A stretch of 47,191 nt of DNA, taken from Apostichopus leukothele. Its lineage: Eukaryota; Echinodermata; Holothuroidea; Aspidochirotida; Stichopodidae. Of this stretch, positions 14,401-21,230 are shown piece by piece (the stretch's first letter is position 1; each line of letters opens with the position of its first letter). The stretch covers positions 1,616,840-1,664,030 of the forward strand of contig JAAAKB020000020.1 in the NCBI GenBank assembly GCA_010014835.2, read 5' to 3'. Made by a program: the position numbers and the translations under genes. The notes under the pieces were generated by a model. That model did no database searches. It worked only from the letters and a program-made list of their open reading frames with translations, and had not been told where the DNA came from.

Positions 14401-17400
14401 ACTGACCTCAGGTCAAGACGACCTGGAGAAATACCGTGAGGAGTTTGAAGAGTTTGAGACGTGGATGAAGGAGGCCGAGAGAAACCACGAGCAGTTGATG
14501 CGAGGGACAGCGCGAGACTACCACAGCATCAAAGAACAAATTGAGGAAGAAAAGGAACTCATTGAAGATGTGAATGACCACAAGGGTGACCTGAAGTTTA
14601 TCAACCGTGCTGGTCAGAAGCTCATTGATAGCTCAAGGGTAGGCTCTTCATTCTCTTTGCCTCTGATTGTAGGATTTGTATTGAAAACAACTCATTCCAA
14701 GTTAGCATCTTCTATCCTGTAAATACACTGGAATACAGAAATAGATTATCAGTGTGTTGTATTAGTTGTAAGAGCAATTAGTTCAAACCTCAAGAAAGTC
14801 TGTTGCTTTCCAAGACACATAAGATCAGGGAAATGTCTGACTAGAACAGTTTAAACCAGTGACATCAATATTACAATGTCAGTTTTCCATGGTTTAATTA
14901 CATTGTCAAAATGCACACAATATTGTATTCACTTCCTGCAAAACATTCATAACATGTGAAAGTAAGACCTATAGATAGCCTTATTTACATGTAAAGAATT
15001 GGAATGGAGGCTGTTTTGGTCATAACTTGTTAAAGTTGTATTTGCTGCAAAGAATAATTAATGTTCAAGATTGACTTGGCCTTTAGTACATTTGTCATTA
15101 AGGTATTTCTGCACAACTACTATATAGATCATTCTTTTAAAATAGTTTTTATTAACTGGGATATGTCTGGTTGATACAGTTCCCCTATTCATCTTATCCC
15201 CTCTCTTTAGGAGTACAAACAGTCTCTGATAGACTTCCGCACCAAGAACCTGCCATCTCAGATGAACCGCACCTTCGCAGAGACACCAGACTCTAACATC
15301 ATCAAAGACGAGCTCGCCGACGTCTACGAGCGCTACACGAGACTAAAGGCCCAAAGCAGAGACCATTACAAGAAGATGAAAGATCTAGCCGACAAGCACC
15401 AGAAGTACGATGGGGTGGCCCGCACCGTGTTACCCTGGATCACAGAGGCGTACCAAAAACTGGTGTCGGAGGTACAGGAACCAGTAGCTGCAGAACCAGA
15501 CATCATTCAATCGCAGATGGAAACTGTCAAGGTATTGATTATTTTATGTACTTTTCTTGTTGCCTTTTATTCCATCAGAGGATCAAGAAACAAAATAATC
15601 TGAGGATTAAGTGATTAGGATGAATAGTTGTCATTCTGTGCAGATAATTACTGAACATGTGATCAACTGAAGTAGAAGAATTATCCCTTACTTTCTTCAT
15701 TTTCATTGTTTTACATTATTTCAATCAAAGAATTACACATTTGTTTTTCTCTTCTCTTTTTTGTGTTAACAGGCTCTGCATGATGACATAGTGCTCCACA
15801 GCAAAGACGTTACCAAGATGAAAGACTTTGGAAAAGACTTGGCACAAACACAAGACTCTGTCAAGGACAGTGTTCTAAATGATGTCCGTAAGTACATTAC
15901 TCTCAAACACAAGACTCTGTCAAGGACAGTGTTCTTAATGATGTCCGTAAGTACATTACTCTCAAACACAAGACTCTGTCAAGGACAGTGTTCTTAATGA
16001 TGTCCGTAAGTACNNNNNNNNNNNNNNNNNNNNNNNNNNNNNNNNNNNNNNNNNNNNNNNNNNNNNNNNNNNNNNNNNNNNNNNNNNNNNNNNNNNNNNN
16101 NNNNNNNNNNNNNCACAAAACATTTCCCCATAATGTCTGTCCTCAAATTGCACAAAACATTTCCCCATAATGTCTGTCCTCAAATTGCACAAAACATTTC
16201 CCCATAATGTCTGTCCTCAAATTGCACAAAACATTTCCCCATAATGTCTGTCCTCAAATTGCACTTACTAGCACTATCCCTTAATCTGAAGTCAGAGAGT
16301 CTTTGTGGTATAAGCATTTTGAGAAAATTGACAAAACATGTGGGAAATAATGAGGTTTTCAAATACTGGTGTTTGTGTTTTGATTGTAAGAAACTCATTC
16401 CATAGTTCTGAAACTTTAGTTCTGAAGCTTTTCAAGTATTGTTTTAAAATTTTTCTAAAACATGTATCTGAAGATTGAATTGATTTCTTCTTTTATCCAT
16501 CTTCAGCTGTGTGATCGTATCATCACTGACCGAGAGCCTAGTGTCTCATCCCTGAAAGAGATGGGTGAACAGCTGGCCAAGGTCTCTGATCCTCAAGATC
16601 GTATGCGAATACAGCAGCAGCTCTCAGACCTGGAGAGGAGGTGGAACAACTTGAAGGATACCGTCAAAGACCGAAGACAGAAACTGGAACAGACAGAGAG
16701 ACTGGCTAGGGTGAGTATAGTAGGGTCTTTGATCTCTATAACCTTGGAACACAACATTTGATGCATTCAGCCTCTTCATTGGTTGTTTACCTCTTGTGAG
16801 TTAGGGGGGGAGGGTTATTTACTCAAACGAAGGGGGTGTTTGAATGTGGGAGAGGAATGGTAAGGTTTTTAGGACTGATATAAACCCCTAAATTTAACAG
16901 TCTGGCAGATTTGTAACCACACATGTGTTAACTCATTGCCTTATGATGAAGCAGTTTGGTTTGTTTGCAATAAGTCTTAGCAAGACTCTACTTTCAAAGA
17001 AGATACAGGCATTCTTCAATCACTATTTGTATTTGAACACGCCGATATACTGCCAAATTTGTTATGGGTGTGAAACGTCAAATATTTTATTTCAGTCTCA
17101 TCGAACTACAGGTATAGTCAAATTGCTTAACATGCCAGCTTTCTACTAAAAATGCTAAGATGTTTTACTACTGCAAAAATAAACCTGTACAGGTTAAATA
17201 TATAAAATTTATTTTAAAAAATTCAAAAAAAAATTTACCAAAAATTTATTAAAGAACTTTGATCTTAGCAGGATCTTCTCCAAAAGGAAAAAAAATTGGA
17301 AAAAAGTATTTGTCAATCATTTCACTCACTTACAGAGTAATTCCTCGGTCAGTTAGCATATCTTCATGGTGGGGCCCAGAATCTTCAAAGTAATTTGCAT

Positions 17401-19187
17401 TTCTGTAGAGCAAACTTGTTTGAGTTTTGAACTGAAAACATCCTCAATTCTCATAGTGCAGAGAGACAACAAAGAAAGAAAACTAGAAACATTGGTAAAG
17501 GTTTAAAATCTATAAATTAATTATCACCTTGGCACTTACCTACATTCTTGTTCATTATTGCAAAAAGACCTTATTGGAGAAGAGAATTCATCATTTGTTG
17601 TGTCCAAAGTTGTAAGAAGTATGAGAAAGATATCCCCCCATGTATTGTACAGTGATTTTATTTCTGTTTATGTTCATAAACATACAATGTAACAACATAT
17701 GTGTTACACCAAAAGTTTACACACAGTTAGCGCCAATAGAAGGTTTGCATTTATTCCACCATTATGTAAAGTGGGTGTATTGACATCACAGAATGGAACC
17801 CCTGTGCTTGATGAGTGCACCATGAACTCGCAAAGCTGAACATCTGACATAACCATTAGATTGATGAAAGGCAGAAACATTAACCAGACATTTCCCTGAC
17901 TGGTAAAACACTACTGCCTTGGTAACATGACACATTCAGAATAAACACAGAGATCTTTAACCAAGAATTGCACTAAACAACCACATGCGTTGATTACAGG
18001 ATCAAAGATCAATGTATTCTGAGTTTCTGTAGCAGATGATTTGCAAAGTATTTGAAAAATAAAGGAGGATAGACACTTCAGCATGAATCATTCTTAAGAT
18101 TTGAATGTGGTTAATAGTTTAAATTTTTCTCACAGGAAGGCTCCTGATGTATTACATAAATGATACCGAATGTTGTTCATTACATTGAAAGTTAGGCACA
18201 ATGTAGAAATGTCATTGTAAATTTGGCATTAGACCATGAATTCAGTCACGTCATTAAAAATTTGGCATTATACCACGAATTTAGTCCTAAAACTTTGGAA
18301 GAAGGACATGAAACTTCTGCAACGGTTGTTAAGTTGCAATACTTATCTACATTCTTCCCCCTACACTAACTGGTCATCTTCAACATGGTCCTTGGTGTCT
18401 TTGTTAACACAAGCTCCTAAATATGTCAAAGTGATTTATCATCAGGATATCTGAGATTCAACCAGTTATTATCCCAGGGAAGTCATTATGAATAAGTGGT
18501 TAACAGTTATTCTGTGAAACAATTTAAGAAACAGTGAGGCAAGAGTTTATGCACATAAATGAGGGGAAGGATGGCAATACCTATACACCAAACTCAGTGT
18601 ACACACATTCACCTTAATCTAGTTTGCCTAGAAACCATTGTGGATAGTCATCATAGAATTCTTCAACATGGGTTGTAGGGAATGATTTGTCTGGTAGTGC
18701 AATTACCAGAATTGCTTTTACAAAATGATTAATTTGCTAAAACTGATGCAAAGAAGTATAGCAGTTCTCATACAATGGAAGCATACTTTTGCAGCATTTT
18801 TTGAGAAATGAAAACAAATACCCAGCAATGAATCATACCTTTTAACACACGTTTCTCAATGACTTGTATTGTTCTATGCGTGTCTATCTAAATATCATTT
18901 CTGGTTCCACACAATGAACTAAAGCTGTCTTCCTCAAACTTGTGAGCAAACTCGCCACTCCAGAATTCATCCCGTCATGAATCGAGACAGTCCCCAAATC
19001 AATTTACCTCGAAAATTGAAACCTATTTTCTTTCTTGCACCTTGGCCTCACGCTTCTATTGTAGGACTTCCACGACAACGTGGATTCAATGAACAGTTGG
19101 CTTGAGAGCACAGAGAACAGCTTCGCCTCTCAGGGTCCGGTAGCGACAAGCAGGTCGCAGGTTCGCTCACAGATGAAATACCAACAG
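2108..19187 (+). CDS. Giant spectrin-repeat linker protein, rod region (partial, 26 exons seen)
   Basis: Twenty-six exons with matching GT-AG sites and compatible phases encode a continuous series of spectrin repeats, about 1,960 residues in total. Each repeat shows the three-helix pattern, with a Trp in helix A (for example LIRWLDD, LEDWLLP, LKDWVSR) and a GxxL motif in helix B. Such rods separate end domains in giant cytoskeletal linkers. Spectraplakins (MACF1/dystonin/Shot) join actin to microtubules; nesprins join the nucleus to the cytoskeleton. I favour a spectraplakin from the general look of the repeats, but no actin-binding, plakin, EF-hand, GAS2 or KASH domain lies in the window, so the family is not settled. 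The first exon seen starts with an acceptor and the last ends with a donor, so both ends of the gene are missing. Exons 1-11 and 12-22 are two copies of one cassette and exons 23-24 begin a third. An assembly gap at 16014-16113 probably hides at least one exon. Confidence 0.85.
2698..2812 (+). CDS. Rod exon A2 (cassette exon 2)
   Basis: 115 nt, enters in phase 0 and leaves in phase 1 (last base completes Gly with the next exon). It encodes helix B of a spectrin repeat with HIKDIERMKDAGRNL, matched in B2 (HAKDIDRIRESGRDF) and C2 (HSKDVTKMKDFGKDL). All three copies are 115 nt. Confidence 0.88.
3158..3375 (+). CDS. Rod exon A3 (cassette exon 3)
   Basis: 218 nt, phase 1 to phase 0, after a T-rich tract and acceptor aacag. 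It encodes helix C (DRYNNLDTLINQRNQQLQ) and helix A of the next repeat (LTQSQDIQDSLESLIRWL). The partner exon B3 is also 218 nt and reads LTESHDLQSNLEGLLQWL. No C3 partner is visible, because the third copy meets an assembly gap here. Confidence 0.9.
3748..4065 (+). CDS. Rod exon A4 (cassette exon 4)
   Basis: 318 nt, phase 0 to 0, acceptor tttag, donor gtaagg. It holds helices B and C of one repeat (DIDGHRAAVEAVTRAA, then LKTRYDRL) and helix A of the next with LEDWLLPTIDLLES. Exon B4 is the same length and keeps LEDWLLP. Confidence 0.92.
4597..4763 (+). CDS. Rod exon A5 (cassette exon 5)
   Basis: 167 nt, phase 0 to phase 2; the final AG joins G of the next exon to make Arg. It encodes helices B and C with VHQLGENLLHDR and NVDMNWRTLEE. 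B5 has the same length and reads IHQIGEDLLKER and NVDENWQTLQH. Confidence 0.9.
5076..5235 (+). CDS. Rod exon A6 (cassette exon 6)
   Basis: 160 nt, phase 2 to 0, acceptor tccag after a C/T tract, donor gtatgt. It encodes helix A with the Trp in TTQWLDGIEHKVNQL. The partner B6 is also 160 nt with Trp in VSSWLVATEKQF. Confidence 0.88.
5563..5770 (+). CDS. Rod exon A7 with Ser-rich linker (cassette exon 7)
   Basis: 208 nt, phase 0 to phase 1, acceptor tttcag, donor gtcagt. It starts as helix B (PLKSEVIAYKPKVGEVNKFG) and then changes to a Ser-rich stretch (SSSLMDSSSSRAFDSIDSGS) unlike a spectrin helix. The partner B7 is 12 nt longer, and this exon and the next are the only length-variable ones in the cassette. 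The linker could be a hinge or a phosphorylation site, which is inference. Confidence 0.85.
5947..5990. repeat. AAT-type microsatellite in an intron
   Basis: Interrupted run of aat/ata triplets with single-base variants, inside the intron between exons A7 and A8. Confidence 0.8.
6174..6406 (+). CDS. Rod exon A8 (cassette exon 8)
   Basis: 233 nt, phase 1 to 0, acceptor aacag, donor gtaaga. Helix C reads KELGSVNKRYEAL and KLTDRDEELELA, followed by helix A with Trp in SGLMEWVTVTDAKV. Partner B8 is 248 nt; the 15-nt difference is in frame and falls near the end of helix A. Confidence 0.88.
6823..7056 (+). CDS. Rod exon A9 (cassette exon 9)
   Basis: 234 nt, phase 0 to 0, acceptor ccacag, donor gtataa. 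Helices B and C include ATEQFLRDKRQKLRPEQ and LRNQYEELTRRSE. B9 has the same length and the nearly identical stretch AEQLIRERSKKLRPEQ. The 3' end of this exon, with the donor, is partly duplicated about 260 bp downstream. Confidence 0.9.
7242..7316 (+). pseudogene. Ghost copy of the 3' end of exon A9
   Basis: Inside the intron after exon A9, a stretch of about 75 bp repeats the exon's 3' end. From 7257 it matches exon positions 6978 onward with about four mismatches over some 55 bases and would read VCKESESRLHQL, as in the exon. The last 20 or so exon bases are missing, but a GTATAA donor-like site remains at 7317, as in the true exon. No convincing acceptor precedes it. It looks like a recent partial tandem duplication, probably not used. 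Confidence 0.75.
7416..7562 (+). CDS. Rod exon A10 (cassette exon 10)
   Basis: 147 nt, phase 0 to 0, acceptor ctcag after a C/T tract, donor gtaata. It is helix A of a repeat with LRDLKDWVSRAEHELGSEQP. B10 is the same length and reads LRELLDWMSQTEQKLGVQQP. Confidence 0.9.
7692..7773. repeat. Two-copy 41-bp direct repeat in an intron
   Basis: Two adjacent copies, at 7692 and 7733, both ending in tgtacctcagtgtggcctac, with a few mismatches in the first half. They lie in the intron between exons A10 and A11. Confidence 0.85.
7970..8395 (+). CDS. Rod exon A11 (cassette exon 11)
   Basis: 426 nt, phase 0 to 0, acceptor cctag, donor gtatat. The longest exon of the cassette: helices B and C of one repeat (SNLKSRYENL), helix A of the next (ETLERWLKDAEQKLE) and the start of its helix B with LKFINMTGQTFL. 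B11 is also 426 nt and ends with LKFINRAGQKLI. The repeat is finished by exon 1 of the next cassette. Confidence 0.92.
8608..8928 (+). CDS. Rod exon B1 (cassette copy B, exon 1)
   Basis: 321 nt, phase 0 to 0, acceptor gtcag, donor gtcagt. It repeats exon A1: LPRQF, then PESNII, then a Trp helix (LPWLEQTYATL) and QEPIAAEP near the end. It resembles C1 (LPWITEAY, QEPVAAEP) more than A1, which suggests that B and C are the closer pair. Confidence 0.92.
9192..9306 (+). CDS. Rod exon B2 (cassette exon 2)
   Basis: 115 nt, phase 0 to 1, acceptor gacag, donor gtgagt. Helix B with HAKDIDRIRESGRDF. Same length and phase as A2 and C2. Confidence 0.88.
9616..9833 (+). CDS. Rod exon B3 (cassette exon 3)
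   Basis: 218 nt, phase 1 to 0, acceptor tacag, donor gtatgg. The split codon makes Arg (CGT) before DMAEKFSDIES. Helix A reads LTESHDLQSNLEGLLQWL. Same length as A3. Confidence 0.9.
10413..10730 (+). CDS. Rod exon B4 (cassette exon 4)
   Basis: 318 nt, phase 0 to 0, acceptor cacag, donor gtaaga. DIDSHRSSIDAVTKAA and LEDWLLPSLVTLQ line up with A4 without length change. Confidence 0.92.
11153..11319 (+). CDS. Rod exon B5 (cassette exon 5)
   Basis: 167 nt, phase 0 to 2, acceptor aacag, donor gtacga. Helices B and C with HQIGEDLLKERN and NVDENWQTLQHFL. Same length as A5. Confidence 0.88.
11789..11948 (+). CDS. Rod exon B6 (cassette exon 6)
   Basis: 160 nt, phase 2 to 0. The acceptor is the less usual ttaag after a long T tract; the donor is gtacat. 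Helix A with VSSWLVATEKQFASL. The length match with A6 decides the boundary. Confidence 0.85.
12251..12470 (+). CDS. Rod exon B7 with basic linker (cassette exon 7)
   Basis: 220 nt, phase 0 to 1, acceptor tccag, donor gtaaac. Helix B (PLRREVNEYRPSIDELNECG) is followed by a polar linker rich in Ser, Thr, Lys and Arg (STPKKEQDPTRKRMRRQFED). The matching linker in A7 is Ser-rich and hardly basic, so linker content has diverged while the flanking helices have not. The basic cluster could be a nuclear-import or lipid/tubulin-binding patch; this is a guess. Confidence 0.85.
12959..13206 (+). CDS. Rod exon B8 (cassette exon 8)
   Basis: 248 nt, phase 1 to 0, acceptor aacag, donor gtaagg. Helix C reads RQLTEVNRRYNTL and KIDERDDELDTA, then helix A with ESLLTWAQTTEVHL. 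It is 15 nt longer than A8, in frame. Confidence 0.88.
13492..13725 (+). CDS. Rod exon B9 (cassette exon 9)
   Basis: 234 nt, phase 0 to 0, acceptor acag, donor gtgggt. Shares AEQLIRERSKKLRPEQ with A9 (residue pattern AEQ-hydrophobic-R-charged-KLRPEQ). Helix C reads LRNKYDRLSTEV. Confidence 0.9.
13915..14061 (+). CDS. Rod exon B10 (cassette exon 10)
   Basis: 147 nt, phase 0 to 0, acceptor atag, donor gtaaga. Helix A reads LRELLDWMSQTEQKLGVQQP, very close to A10. Confidence 0.9.
14213..14638 (+). CDS. Rod exon B11 (cassette exon 11)
   Basis: 426 nt, phase 0 to 0, acceptor ctag, donor gtaggc. Trp helix FEEFETWMKEAERNHEQL, ending with LKFINRAGQKLIDSSR. Completes copy B (2,574 nt of coding sequence, 858 residues, against 849 in copy A). 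Confidence 0.92.
15211..15531 (+). CDS. Rod exon C1 (cassette copy C, exon 1)
   Basis: 321 nt, phase 0 to 0, acceptor tttag after a C/T tract, donor gtattg. Carries LPSQM, then PDSNII, LPWITEAYQKL and QEPVAAEP, lining up end to end with A1 and B1. Confidence 0.92.
15773..15887 (+). CDS. Rod exon C2 (cassette exon 2)
   Basis: 115 nt if the first donor (gtaagt at 15888) is used, giving phase 1, as in A2 and B2. Helix B reads HSKDVTKMKDFGKDL. The last 37 bases of the exon and the first 22 of the intron are then repeated in tandem, so at least two more donors of identical sequence follow, at 15947 and 16006. Use of the second donor would add 59 nt and end in phase 0; length conservation favours the first. 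Confidence 0.85.
15851..16013. repeat. 59-bp tandem repeat carrying an exon end and splice donor
   Basis: About 2.8 units with a strict 59-bp period, starting at 15851, 15910 and 15969. Each holds 37 bp of exon C2 and 22 bp of intron, including cgtaagtac. Copies 2 and 3 are identical, and copy 1 (the true exon) differs from them by one substitution. The array runs directly into a 100-N gap, so its real length is unknown. Confidence 0.92.
16014..16113. other. Assembly gap (100 N)
   Basis: Exactly 100 Ns, a conventional placeholder for unknown size. Tandem repeats abut both sides (59-bp units on the left, 37-bp units on the right), which likely broke the assembly. The equivalent of cassette exon 3 is probably missing here. 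Confidence 0.97.
16114..16261. repeat. 37-bp tandem repeat, four exact copies
   Basis: Four copies of a 37-bp unit (contains atttccccataatgtctgtc) with no difference between them, beginning at the first base after the gap. Non-coding, within an intron. Confidence 0.95.
16507..16710 (+). CDS. Rod exon after the gap (helices B and C)
   Basis: 204 nt, phase 0 to 0, acceptor ttcag, donor gtgagt. Encodes LCDRIITDREPSVSSLKEMG and LSDLERRWNNLKDTVKDRRQ, a classic spectrin-repeat B-C pair. It does not match any cassette exon in length and is closest in layout to exon 9 without the insertion. It cannot follow exon C2 directly in frame if the first C2 donor is used, since that junction would reach a TGA within three codons. 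Confidence 0.88.
16711..19064 (+). other. Long intron of the rod gene
   Basis: About 2.35 kb between two phase-0 exons, five to ten times the typical intron of the cassette. I see no further spectrin-like exon in it. It includes a two-copy 39-bp direct repeat at about 18211-18287 (aatttggcatta core) and a short G-rich stretch near 16805. Confidence 0.7.
18211..18287. repeat. Two-copy 39-bp direct repeat
   Basis: Copies begin at gtcatt in 18211 and 18250 and share aatttggcatta, then accatgaattcagtc or accacgaatttagtc. Around 85 percent identical by eye. Confidence 0.75.
19065..19187 (+). CDS. Last rod exon seen (helix A)
   Basis: 123 nt, phase 0 to 0, acceptor tgtag after a C/T tract. Encodes DFHDNVDSMNSWLESTENSF and ends SQMKYQQ. 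The Trp-containing helix A and the DFH start are typical of spectrin repeats of spectraplakin rods. The donor gtagatc lacks G at +5 and is weak. No next exon could be found in the remaining 28 kb. Confidence 0.8.
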
Positions 19188-20983
19188 GTAGATCGTGGTT
19201 CACGTTGGTAAAGCATGATACCGCCACCTATCCATGCCTTCACTCCCATTGACCGCAATCTCTTTTTTTGTTTCATTTATTCATCCTTTTTATGTTCACG
19301 TCATGTTTAGCTTGCAGTTACGATTTTCAGTTTTTCCTTGTTTTCTTTTTTTGGTGCACTGTTTTCAGGCTTTTTACACATTTTCAAATTGACCATTGAC
19401 CCCATGTTAGAGGCTGATCGTTCACCGTTGCCTAGGATACTTTACAAAATCATTAGGTTTGGTCAGACACTGCTCTTGAGGGTTTTCAGATCATTTCTTT
19501 CTTTTGCAGACAACAGCAAAATATTAAGTCAATGAGCCACACAGGTTGTTGGCATTTGAACATTATAACCTGACACAGCTAGTGTATGACCTCACCTATT
19601 ATTAATAGTTGTTTTTGTTTTTCTAATCCTTTTGTCTTGTTGCTTTTTTGTTTTGTTTAGACATAACAGCTTTTAACACTTGTTGTACATTATTTTCAAA
19701 ATGTACTTTATCATTCACACTTTCAGTTTTGGCTACAAACAATATATATACCTTACTACCAAACAGCTTGAACTCAACAAGTAAAATTAAGATTCTATAT
19801 CTTGCAGACATGAATTGTTCTGTATCTTCCTGACAGGCTTCTTTCAAAGCTAGATCGTAATACAAAGAGAGAGTGTTTTCATCTTCAAACAAACATGGAC
19901 AAGTGTGTTTTTACAAAGAGATAAAGTCTTTGATATTACAGCTGATGCATAGATTATCGTGGCTTAAATATTGGAGTAGTTTTAAGAAAAAAATTGTAAT
20001 CATCAGCAAGTTCTTATATCTTTTTAGTAAGTAATTTTGCAAGAAAATGTACTAATGCGGAGAATATAAATCAGTGAAGTTGCTTGTGGTTAAGTTTATT
20101 TGTTTATCGTTGCTTTTTTATTTAAATTTTGCATTAATGAATTGTTTCATGTTTATAGATAGCAAATAGTTTTAATGCATAGTAAAAACAGTTAAATTCT
20201 AGCTGGAGGTATACTGCAAGATAACAACTTCTGTAGGTTCAGAAATGACAGAAGATATAAAATAAGATTTTGAAACCCATAGCCAACTTGAAAATTAACA
20301 GAGACATTTATCAAAGAGAGTTCCAAAGAGCATTTGGGATAAATACCTGGCCGTTTGGCTAAAATTATTCTATACATCAATACACTATTACCCAAGGTGC
20401 TTTATTATTTTAAAATTGAAATTTAATATTTGGAGAAAATTTTAATGGAAGTTCCAAATGAATTTTTGTCCGAGATAGTTTGCAAGATTTACTATGCAAG
20501 AGGTTTTGATGTCTTTCCATTCTATGTAACCTGTTTTGATAAAATGTTTTTTTTTAGACTCAACAACAAGTAGTTTGTTTTAGTCCATCATAGTCAAGAA
20601 TAGGGACAAAGGAGGGGAATTCCCATCAGGGTGGGGAATTCCCCCTCTTAGAATCAGCTTCAGCAAGGTACCAAAGTTGTATTTTTTACAATGACTGCCT
20701 GGGGACCATTTTGGAAAGAGATGTTTTATGTTTGAAAATTGTTTTTATACCCATTTGTGGAAAATATTATATTCTAGTGCCACACAATACCAGGGTTTGT
20801 TGTGTGTGTGACATACATGAAGTTATTTCAAAAGTATTTAGATTGTTAACTATATTTTTTTCCTTTTATATTTTTCCTGAATCATGTAGTTTATCAGTAC
20901 TTACAGTAAAACTGTTATATGGAGGGGGAAGATTTTGAAAGTACATTTAGTCTTACAACTCAATTCAAGAAAGGGTACTGTTG
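19188..20983. other. Gene-free AT-rich stretch
   Basis: Probably intron of the rod gene. Many T runs and short open frames without any family signature. Nothing else seen. Confidence 0.6.
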
Positions 20984-21230
20984 GACGCCCATAGGGTCCT
21001 TCGTCAGGTAAAGAGTTCTGTGGGAGGGGATGCTCATAGGGTTCTTCGCCAGGTAAATGGTTCTGTTGGAGGGGACGCCCATAGGGTCCTTTGTCAGGTA
21101 AAGAGTTCTGTGGGAGGGGACGCCCATAGGGTTCTTCGCCAGGTAAAGGGTTCTGTGGGAGGGGACACCCCTAAGGGTCCTTGGCCATGTAAAGGGTTCT
21201 GTGGGAGGGGACGCCCATGGAACCCTTGTC
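20984..21230. repeat. 45-bp minisatellite, about 5.5 units
   Basis: Units start at 20984, 21029, 21074, 21119, 21164 and 21210 (period 45, last step 46). Core ggacgcccatagggt followed by caggtaaagggttctgtggg. The unit is GC-rich in an AT-rich setting. Because 45 is a multiple of three, frames stay open on both strands. Units show alternating variants (gtccttcgtc against gttcttcgcc), hinting at a 90-bp dimer. Confidence 0.95.
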
